Assembly (NCBI GenBank): GCA_964506005.1
Contig: CAZDLX010000093.1
Coordinates: 1 to 13,621, forward strand
Length of the DNA: 13,621 bases
Reading direction: 5' to 3'
Source of the DNA: UBA3940 sp964506005
Lineage (GTDB): Bacteria; Chloroflexota; Anaerolineae; Aggregatilineales; UBA3940
Within the stretch, counting starts at the first letter, position 1. The number at the start of each line of letters is the position of its first letter. A program made the position numbers and the translations under genes. Positions 7,115 through 13,621 of the stretch are shown here, piece by piece. The notes below the pieces were generated by a model that worked only from the letters and a program-made list of their open reading frames with translations, had not been told where the DNA came from and made no database searches.

Positions 7115-7161
7115 GAGTTTTGAGCACAGGGCTGTGAGGGCTAAACCGCTCCCCTGAACGC

Positions 7162-7195
7162 AAAAAGGCGCGCCCTGCAGGGCGCGCCTCTGTTT
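7162..7195. terminator. Bidirectional terminator between the reductase and cysC genes
   Basis: A perfect 22-bp palindrome (7167-7188) gives a 9-bp stem GGCGCGCCC/GGGCGCGCC with a TGCA loop. It is flanked by AAAAA on the left (7162-7166) and by TCTGTTTTT on the right. It can therefore stop transcription from both sides, as expected between convergent genes. The cysC stop codon is only about 22 bases away. Confidence 0.88.
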
Positions 7196-7210
7196 TTGGC
7201 TGGCTGCCGC

Positions 7211-7765
7211 CTAGACGCTCTCTGCGACCGGGATGTAGCCGTGCTCCTCGAGGTACGCGATCAGCTTCTGCGCGCTCTCCTCGGGGGTTTCCTCGTGCGT
7301 GTGGACCGTGATCTCAGGGTTCACGGGCGGCTCGTAGGGGTCCGAGACGCCGGTGAAGTTCTCGATCTCGCCCGCGAACGCTTTGGCATACATGCCCTTC
7401 ACGTCGCGCTCGGCGCAGACTTCCAGCGGCGCGTGGACGAACACCTCGATGAAGTTCGTCGTCTCCTGCCGGACGTTGTCGCGCACCGCCTGGTACGGCG
7501 AGATGAAGCTGGCGATCACGCCGACGCCGTTGCGCGAGAGCAGCTTGGCGACGAACGTCACACGCTCGATATTCTTATCGCGGTCTTCCTTCGAAAATCC
7601 CAGGTCCCGCGTGAGCGACTGGCGCACGACGTCGCCGTCCAGCCGCTCGATCTTGAGGCCCCGCTCTTTCAGCCTGGCCTCGACAATCTTCGCGATCGTG
7701 GTCTTGCCCGCGCCCGAAAGCCCGGTCATCCACAGAGTAAAGCCCTTCTGCTCGACGTTGCTCAC
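7211..7765 (-). CDS. cysC: Adenylyl-sulfate kinase (APS kinase)
   Basis: A 184-residue cytoplasmic kinase that phosphorylates the 3'-hydroxyl of adenylyl sulfate (APS) with ATP to make PAPS, the donor for sulfation and, in some bacteria, for sulfate reduction. Visible motifs are the P-loop GLSGAGKTT (15-23), LDGD (42-45), DLGFSKEDRDKNIERV (54-69), FISPY (87-91, with S89 at the known phospho-serine position) and GVSDPYEPP (139-147). Length is normal for a stand-alone enzyme. The GTG start has TAGGAGAG about 7 bases upstream (7773-7780). It is transcribed alone, divergent from the SLC13 transporter, and ends at a shared terminator. ATP sulfurylase and PAPS reductase genes are not in the window, so whether PAPS feeds assimilation or sulfation is open. 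A palindrome in its leader may be an operator. Confidence 0.96.
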   Translation of the reverse strand: MSNVEQKGFTLWMTGLSGAGKTTIAKIVEARLKERGLKIERLDGDVVRQSLTRDLGFSKEDRDKNIERVTFVAKLLSRNGVGVIASFISPYQAVRDNVRQETTNFIEVFVHAPLEVCAERDVKGMYAKAFAGEIENFTGVSDPYEPPVNPEITVHTHEETPEESAQKLIAYLEEHGYIPVAESV

Positions 7766-7780
7766 AAATATTCTCTCCTA

Positions 7781-7794
7781 GCTGATTAATCAGC
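7781..7794. promoter_or_regulatory. Perfect 14-bp palindrome at the cysC start point (candidate operator)
   Basis: GCTGATTAATCAGC is a perfect palindrome directly upstream of the cysC ribosome site. On the minus strand it begins about 4 bases after a TATACT -10 box, so it would cover the transcription start, a classic repressor position. A 12-of-14 match lies at 2296-2309, at the start of the sulfate-binding-protein gene. The binding protein is unknown. Confidence 0.45.
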
Positions 7795-7798
7795 GGCG

Positions 7799-7804
7799 AG
7801 TATA
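7799..7804 (-). promoter_or_regulatory. Candidate -10 element of cysC
   Basis: TATACT on the minus strand, 5 of 6 consensus, with predicted transcription start near 7792 and a leader of about 27 bases. No good -35 box is seen at 17 bases, so activation or an extended contact may be needed. Confidence 0.45.
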
Positions 7805-7866
7805 GCGCACCGCTCTGGAAGCAACCAGCCGGGCGCTGTTGGCCACTTTCCGCCTTTCGAGTACGA

Positions 7867-7872
7867 TATACT
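7867..7872 (+). promoter_or_regulatory. Candidate -10 element of the SLC13 transporter gene
   Basis: TATACT on the plus strand, about 60 bases before the ATG. The -35 region is weak: CACTTT with a 17-base spacer, or TTGGCC at 7838-7843, which sits too far away. An overlapping TACGAT (7862-7867) is the -10 alternative that would pair with TTGGCC. Confidence 0.35.
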
Positions 7873-7931
7873 CCCTGTGGATTCCGCTTCCGACGATTCA
7901 CCGGGAACATCCTGGCACGCAGAGGCACTCA

Positions 7932-9806
7932 ATGACCCCTGACATGTGGCTGGCGCTCGGCATTCTCGTCGTCGCCATCATCCTGTTTATCTCTGAGCGG
8001 GTGCGCGTCGACATCGTCGCGCTGGGCGTCGTCGTGGCGCTAGCACTCTCGGGCCTGCTCACCGTTCAGGAGGCCATCGCGGGCTTCTCGAATACGGCAG
8101 TTATCACCATCGCCGCCCTGTTCATCGTCGGCGGCGCGGTGATGCACACCGGGCTGGCCCGTGCAATGGGCAACCGCATCCTTGCCGTCGCCGGGAACAG
8201 CCCCGCCCGCCTGACCGCCGTCATCATGCTGGCCGTCGCCTTCATGTCCTTCTTCATGAGCGACACTGGCGTCGTGGCCGTGATGCTGCCTGCCGTCGTC
8301 GCGCTGGCTGCCGATGCCAAGCTCCCGCCCTCCAAGCTCCTGATCCCGCTGGCGTACGGCTCGCTGCTCGGCGGGCTCTCCACGCTGATCGGCACGCCGC
8401 CCAACCTCATCGCGTCGGACGCACTGCGTGACTACGGCTACCAGCCCTTCGGGTTCTTCAGTTACACGCCGCTGGGTCTGGTGCTCATCGCCGCCGGGGT
8501 GCTCTACATGGTGCTCGTCGGGCGCAAGCTGCTGCCCGCCCGTACCCCCGACCACGACATTCAGCGTGTCGAGACGCCGGAGGAGCTTGTTCAGCTTTAT
8601 CGCCTGCCCGACAACCTGTGGCGGCTGCGTGTGCGCCACAACTCGCGGCTCGTCGGGCACACCGTCACCACCTCACGGTTCGGCTCGCGCTTTGAGGTCA
8701 GCGCGCTGGAGATTATCCGCCCCGCCGGGCCGCAGGCGGACGGTCATGCCCACGACGACGCGACCCCGGTGGAGCCCGAAGGCGCTGCCCATATCCGCCC
8801 CGTGACGGATGTCGAGCTTGTGCCCGACGACGTCCTTCTCGTCCAGGGTGACCCGGTTGACGTGCAGCAGGCAGCCGCCTACTTCAACCTCGCCATCCAG
8901 CCAATCTCGTCCTACGATCAGGAGGCGCTCGTCACCGACGAGATCGGCATCGCCGAGATCGTGCTGCCGCCGCGCTCCTCGCTCATCGGCAAGACGCTGC
9001 CCGATACGCGCTTTGGCTCAACCTACCATCTGACGGTGCTCGACATCCGGCGCTCGGATGCGAGCCGCAGTCTCAACCTCAAGACGACGCCGCTTGAGTT
9101 CGGCGACACGCTGCTCGTGCAGGGCGAATGGAAGAACATTATCGACCTCAAGCGGCACCGACGGGATTTTGTCGTCATGGGCGACCCCGAGCGGCTGGCT
9201 GGCCCGGCCCACCGCCAGAAGGCGCCGGTCGCACTGGCGATCATGGCCGGGATGGTCGTGCTGATGATCACCGGTCTGGTGCCCGTCGCCACCGCCAGCC
9301 TGCTCGCCGCGCTGCTGATGGTGCTGACCGGCTGCCTCTCGATGGACGAGGCCTATGATGCGATGGACTGGAAGAGCATCGTGCTCATCGCCGGAATGCT
9401 GCCGATGGCAACCGCGCTGGAGAAAGTCGGGCTGGTGGACCTCGCCGTCGATGGCACAGTGACCGCTCTGGGCGGCTACGGGCCGCAGGTCCTCCTGGCA
9501 GGGATATTCCTGCTCACCACGGCCTTCACGCAGGTTCTCTCCAATACCGCCACCGCCGTTCTCGTCGCGCCCATAGCCATCGCGACGGCGCAGCGGATCG
9601 GCATCCAGCCTCACGCCTTCGTGATGGCGGTCGCTGTGGGCGCATCGATGACCTTCACCTCGCCCATCAGCTCGCCGGTAAACACGCTCGTGCTGGGGGC
9701 GGGCAGCTATCGCTTCACCGATTTTGTAAAGGTTGGCCTGCCGGTTATCCTGTTCAGCCTGGTCATTGCGGTGCTCGTCCTGCCGGTGCTATTCCCATTC
9801 AATTAG
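7932..9806 (+). CDS. SLC13-family sodium/anion (sulfate-type) transporter with two RCK_C domains
   Basis: A 624-residue inner-membrane carrier. Two membrane halves (about 5-200 and 430-622) flank a cytoplasmic insert carrying two TrkA-C/RCK_C domains (about 229-320 and 333-410). Family motifs are SDTGVVAVMLPAVV (110-123), IGTPPNLIAS (153-162), LSNTATAV (536-543) and SPISSPVNTLVLGAG (577-591); the paired SNT/TP-N hairpins bind sodium and anion in this superfamily. The same architecture is found in the algal and cyanobacterial sulfate transporters of this family, and the divergent cysC supports sulfate, but dicarboxylates or other anions are not excluded. The first RCK_C domain has an insert with HAHDD (272-276), which might bind a metal. 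I chose the ATG with AGAGG 6 bases upstream and the usual hydrophobic N-terminus; a 31-codon upstream extension overlaps the promoter and looks spurious. Confidence 0.9.
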   Translation: MTPDMWLALGILVVAIILFISERVRVDIVALGVVVALALSGLLTVQEAIAGFSNTAVITIAALFIVGGAVMHTGLARAMGNRILAVAGNSPARLTAVIMLAVAFMSFFMSDTGVVAVMLPAVVALAADAKLPPSKLLIPLAYGSLLGGLSTLIGTPPNLIASDALRDYGYQPFGFFSYTPLGLVLIAAGVLYMVLVGRKLLPARTPDHDIQRVETPEELVQLYRLPDNLWRLRVRHNSRLVGHTVTTSRFGSRFEVSALEIIRPAGPQADGHAHDDATPVEPEGAAHIRPVTDVELVPDDVLLVQGDPVDVQQAAAYFNLAIQPISSYDQEALVTDEIGIAEIVLPPRSSLIGKTLPDTRFGSTYHLTVLDIRRSDASRSLNLKTTPLEFGDTLLVQGEWKNIIDLKRHRRDFVVMGDPERLAGPAHRQKAPVALAIMAGMVVLMITGLVPVATASLLAALLMVLTGCLSMDEAYDAMDWKSIVLIAGMLPMATALEKVGLVDLAVDGTVTALGGYGPQVLLAGIFLLTTAFTQVLSNTATAVLVAPIAIATAQRIGIQPHAFVMAVAVGASMTFTSPISSPVNTLVLGAGSYRFTDFVKVGLPVILFSLVIAVLVLPVLFPFN

Positions 9807-9875
9807 GCAGGATTTGGGATAAAAGTCACACCGAATAGAGAAGGCCGACAATTTCGCGCACCAGCCGCGATGCGG

Positions 9876-9883
9876 TATATTAT
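9876..9883 (+). promoter_or_regulatory. Candidate -10 element and leader of the fhs gene
   Basis: TATATT (9876-9881) and the overlapping TATTAT (9878-9883) are good -10 boxes in an otherwise GC-rich stretch; no clear -35 lies upstream. The leader of about 80 bases contains a hairpin, GGGCCTGG/CCGGCCC with one bulged T (9902-9922), and ends with the ribosome site AGGAG 6 bases before the ATG. I see no known folate riboswitch core. Confidence 0.4.
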
Positions 9884-9967
9884 CGTGGCACGTGTCAGAA
9901 TGGGCCTGGCGGATACCGGCCCGCTACTCTAGTTCCACAACGCATTTTCCCCATACAGGAGACGTAT

Positions 9968-11758
<1,791 letters not shown>

Positions 11759-11784
11759 GCCTGAACCTGCTCAGAAATACTGGT

Positions 11785-11815
11785 AGGGGCGCAGCATGCT
11801 GCGCCCCTCGTTTTT
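11785..11815 (+). terminator. Rho-independent terminator of fhs
   Basis: A perfect 24-bp palindrome (11785-11808, each arm AGGGGCGCAGCA or its complement) is followed by CG and five T (11811-11815), 27 bases after the fhs stop. Sequences of this form (GTAGGGGCGCAGCATG...) also occur as dispersed palindromic repeats in related bacteria, so the terminator may derive from a repeat. Confidence 0.85.
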
Positions 11816-11820
11816 GTTGG

Positions 11821-11930
11821 AGTCCACAGATGGCACAGATTTCACAGAGAAGCTGTGAAATGAGTCCACGAATGACACGAATTACACTAATGAGATTTCC
11901 CGTTTTTCCATTCGTGCCATTCGTGGATCA
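11821..11930. repeat. CACAGAT/CACGAAT-type repeat with two inverted-repeat pairs
   Basis: An AT-richer stretch of about 110 bases. It holds a perfect 9-bp hairpin, ATTTCACAG/CTGTGAAAT with a 5-base loop (11839-11861), and an 18-bp inverted repeat with one mismatch (TCCACGAATGACACGAAT at 11865-11882 against 11910-11927). Short units of the form CAC(A/G)(A/G)AT recur in it. It carries no credible gene; an open frame of about 60 codons crosses it but has no family features. The look is of a dispersed non-coding repeat between fhs and mobA. Confidence 0.65.
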
Positions 11931-11962
11931 ATTTGCCATTGTCGCCTCATCCGTGGGCTCAC

Positions 11963-12559
11963 TCACCCCAGCTTCGCGGCCAACTGCTGAGCCGCTGCGA
12001 GATCGTCCGGCGTGTTGACGTTGAAGAAGCTCAGGCGCTCGGGGTCGAACCGGTCGATCTCCTCCCCAGCCACCTCACGCACGCGCACGTCGGGAAAGAA
12101 GCCGATGACCTTCAGCCGGTCGGCGTCCAGCCGCCGCCGGATCGGTTCGCGGCACGCCTGCCCGTAGATCGCATACATGCTCTGCGGGTAGTTGTCACGG
12201 TTCAGCGGCACGACCACGTCCCAGCCCTCGCGCAGGCTGGCGAGGTAGCGTATCAGCGGCACGCTCAGGAAAGGCTGGTCGCAGCTTACCATCAGCACGT
12301 GTGACGCGGCGCTGTGTGCCAGCGCCGTGTACAGCCCGCCGAGCGGCCCCTTGCCGGGTAACACGTCGGGGTAGATGGGCAGCCCGAACCGCTCGTAAGG
12401 CCCGGCTTCGTTGGCGATGATGAACAATTCGCCGTCCACCGCTTCGCGCACCCGATCGATCACCCGCTGGATGATCGGCTGCCCGCCGACCTCTAGCAGG
12501 GCCTTGTTCTGCCCCATCCGCGAGCTCAAGCCCCCGGCCAATATCGCCGCATTCACCAT
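11963..12559 (-). CDS. mobA: Molybdenum cofactor guanylyltransferase
   Basis: A 198-residue cytoplasmic nucleotidyltransferase that joins GMP from GTP to molybdopterin to make the guanine dinucleotide cofactor used by DMSO reductase-type enzymes. Visible motifs are LAGGLSSRMGQNKALL (7-22, the GTP-binding consensus with its arginine and lysine), GKGPLGGLYTAL (69-80), CDQPF (93-97, with the metal-binding Asp) and FFNVNTPDDL (178-187). Length is normal. I chose the ATG at 12559 because the family begins just before AAILAGG; the open frame runs about 66 codons further upstream, but that part is arginine-rich and crosses a repeat. The ribosome site is weak: CAGG about 9 bases upstream, with a better AGGAGAG about 14 bases away. 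No other molybdopterin gene is near. MobA is favoured over other NTP-transferases by the GPLGG and NVNTPDDL blocks. Confidence 0.88.
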   Translation of the reverse strand: MVNAAILAGGLSSRMGQNKALLEVGGQPIIQRVIDRVREAVDGELFIIANEAGPYERFGLPIYPDVLPGKGPLGGLYTALAHSAASHVLMVSCDQPFLSVPLIRYLASLREGWDVVVPLNRDNYPQSMYAIYGQACREPIRRRLDADRLKVIGFFPDVRVREVAGEEIDRFDPERLSFFNVNTPDDLAAAQQLAAKLG

Positions 12560-12642
12560 ACGATCAACCTGCTCTCTCCTGTTAAGCAATAACTCCTCGA
12601 GCGCGAGTCCAATCGCGCCAAGCCGCCAGGCTATCAATCTTT

Positions 12643-12709
12643 CCCCTCTCCCAGCGACCGCACGTCGCGAGGCACGCTTGCGTGCCGGAGAGCGGGCTGG
12701 GGGTGAGGT
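12643..12709. repeat. Imperfect long inverted repeat with internal palindrome
   Basis: The outer arms CCCCTCTCCCAGC (12643-12655) and GCTGGGGGTGAGG (12696-12708) pair at 10 of 13 positions. Inside lies GGCACGCTTGCGTGCC (12671-12686), a 7-bp stem with a TT centre. The CCCCTCTCCC...GGGGGTGAGG style resembles the element at 6995-7114 and dispersed repeats in related genomes. It sits between the divergent mobA and endonuclease III-like genes, just upstream of the latter's promoter. Confidence 0.6.
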
Positions 12710-12736
12710 CCCTTCGTGAAAAGCACGCCCCCGGGT

Positions 12737-12742
12737 TATACT
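12737..12742 (+). promoter_or_regulatory. Candidate -10 element of the endonuclease III-like gene
   Basis: TATACT, 5 of 6 consensus, with transcription predicted to start near 12749 and a leader of about 31 bases. The -35 region (TCGTGA at 17 bases) is weak and abuts the repeat at 12643-12709. Confidence 0.4.
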
Positions 12743-12779
12743 CGCCTCGCACGCCAATCACAACCCGGAGATCCCCACC

Positions 12780-13499
12780 GTGATCGAGTATGTACCCACC
12801 CTCAACGAGCTGCAGGCCAAGTACCGGCGCATCGCCGCGCTGCTGGAAGAGCTGTACGGCTACCCGGAGTGGCGGCAGCACCTCTCGCCGGAGGACGAGC
12901 TCGTCTGTACGATCCTGTCACAGAATACGTCCGACACCAACCGGGATGTCGCTTACCGGCGGCTGAAATCCGCCTTCCCGAACTGGGAAGCCGTGCGCGA
13001 CGCCGACCCTGAGGCGGTGATCGACGCGATCCGCCCGGCGGGGCTGGCGAACCAGAAGGGGCCGCGCATCCAGGCGGCGCTGCAGCATCTCACGGAGACG
13101 CAGGGAGCCATCACGCTGGAGCATCTGCGCGACATGCCCATCGAGGAAGCCAAAGCGTGGCTGACGGGCATTCACGGCATCGGCCCGAAGACGGCGGCGA
13201 TCATCCTGCTGTTCGCCATGAACAAGCCCGCCTTCCCGGTGGATACCCACGTTCACCGGGTGACGGGCCGGCTGGGCCTCATCGGGCCAAAAACGACTGC
13301 CGAGCAGGCCCACGACATCCTGGAGGCTATCGTGCCTGAGGAGGACTTCTACCCGTTCCACCTGCAGCTCATCCAGCACGGGCGCGAGGTGTGCCACGCC
13401 CGCAACCCGAAGTGCGAGATCTGCCCGCTGCAGGACGAGTGCCTGTACTACCAGCACAACGTCGCGGGTGATGGAGCCGGCCGGCGCGATAATATCTAG
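12780..13499 (+). CDS. Endonuclease III-like DNA glycosylase/AP lyase (HhH-GPD, [4Fe-4S])
   Basis: A 239-residue base-excision repair enzyme. The helix-hairpin-helix is LTGIHGIGPKTAA (128-140), with K137 at the position of the catalytic lysine of endonuclease III, and D155 in VDTHVHRV is the catalytic aspartate. With both residues present it is probably a bifunctional glycosylase/lyase. The C-terminal cluster is C205-X6-C212-X2-C215-X5-C221, the standard [4Fe-4S] spacing. LSQNTSD (46-52) replaces the LSAQATD of the enteric enzyme, and the protein is about 25 residues longer than E. coli Nth, with a polar tail. These features fit the broader endonuclease III-related group, so the damaged-base specificity is uncertain. 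The GTG start has GGAG about 9 bases upstream. It stands alone on the plus strand, divergent from mobA. Confidence 0.92.
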   Translation: MIEYVPTLNELQAKYRRIAALLEELYGYPEWRQHLSPEDELVCTILSQNTSDTNRDVAYRRLKSAFPNWEAVRDADPEAVIDAIRPAGLANQKGPRIQAALQHLTETQGAITLEHLRDMPIEEAKAWLTGIHGIGPKTAAIILLFAMNKPAFPVDTHVHRVTGRLGLIGPKTTAEQAHDILEAIVPEEDFYPFHLQLIQHGREVCHARNPKCEICPLQDECLYYQHNVAGDGAGRRDNI

Positions 13500-13538
13500 A
13501 TACTTGCCTGGGATGTGGCCGGCGAAAGGCATATCCTC

Positions 13539-13608
13539 GCCTGACGCTTAAGCGTCAGGCTACTGGTGATACGCCGGCTGAAGCCGGCCCGCTGGCTAAC
13601 GTGCCAGC
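13539..13608. repeat. Cluster of three palindromic hairpins
   Basis: A perfect 22-bp palindrome with arms GCCTGACGCTT (13539-13560) is followed by GCCGGCT/AGCCGGC with a GA loop (13573-13588) and GCTGGC/GCCAGC with a 6-base loop (13591-13608). There is no T-tract, so none is a convincing terminator for the upstream gene. The density and the end-to-end arrangement suggest a REP-like array that may continue past the right edge. Confidence 0.65.
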
Positions 13609-13621
13609 TAACGGTCGATTT

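Noticed and set aside
7839..7931. An N-terminal extension of the SLC13 transporter
   Set aside because: It overlaps the candidate promoter and would put a polar stretch before a normal family N-terminus; the ATG at 7932 has its own ribosome site.
11830..12018. A 62-codon open frame across the repeat between fhs and mobA
   Set aside because: It is mostly repeat sequence, overlaps the 3' end of mobA and has no convincing ribosome site.
12560..12757. An N-terminal extension of mobA by 66 codons
   Set aside because: The extension is arginine-rich, reads through the inverted repeat at 12643-12709 and places the GTP-binding loop far from its normal position near residue 7.
13539..13588. A terminator for the endonuclease III-like gene
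   Set aside because: The palindromes are strong, but neither strand shows a T-tract after them, so intrinsic termination is not supported.

Overview
This is an ordinary-looking chromosomal segment of a GC-rich bacterium, with twelve protein genes (one cut by the left edge), no RNA genes and no phage or transposase genes. The gene content and the style of the intergenic repeats (C/G-rich hairpin clusters, 'CACGAAT'-type elements and a GC-palindrome/T-tract terminator) look most like a Chloroflexota bacterium (Anaerolineae or a neighbouring class). That placement is inferred from general resemblance, not from a marker gene. The common theme is sulfur: sulfate uptake, sulfate activation and persulfide transfer.

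Layout. Positions 1-2304, minus strand: a sulfate-type ABC importer operon (binding protein, one permease, CysA-type ATPase), with each gene overlapping the next by one base. Positions 2539-4764, minus strand: a second unit made of a membrane-anchored protein with a galactose-binding-like domain, an M24 Xaa-Pro peptidase and a Gdx-type small multidrug resistance (guanidinium) exporter, closed by a hairpin terminator. Positions 4913-6956, plus strand: a tandem-rhodanese sulfurtransferase overlapping a SufE-like protein by 4 bases, then an F420-dependent-NADP-reductase-like protein. Positions 6957-7210: a three-hairpin repeat and a shared bidirectional terminator. Position 7211-7765, minus strand: APS kinase (cysC), divergent from an SLC13-type anion transporter with two RCK_C domains (7932-9806). 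Positions 9968-11758: formate-tetrahydrofolate ligase with a terminator. Position 11963-12559, minus strand: mobA. Positions 12780-13499: an endonuclease III-like DNA glycosylase. The last 120 bases are hairpin repeats.

How the genes may work together. The ABC importer and the SLC13 carrier offer two unrelated ways to bring in sulfate or a related oxyanion. CysC makes PAPS from APS. The sulfurtransferase and SufE-like protein each have a single cysteine and form a plausible persulfide relay to Fe-S assembly. A perfect 14-bp palindrome covers the predicted cysC start point, and a 12/14 match sits at the start of the sulfate-binding-protein gene, a possible shared operator. The folate, molybdopterin and DNA-repair genes are housekeeping genes with no visible link to the rest.

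No gene-free stretch exceeds 300 bases. The largest are 6957-7210, 2305-2538, 12560-12779 and 11759-11962, and the contents of each are listed. I see no clear new defence, mobile or biosynthetic system. The observations most worth following are the sulfur-gene palindromes, the single-permease sulfate importer, the sulfurtransferase-SufE pair and the hairpin repeats.
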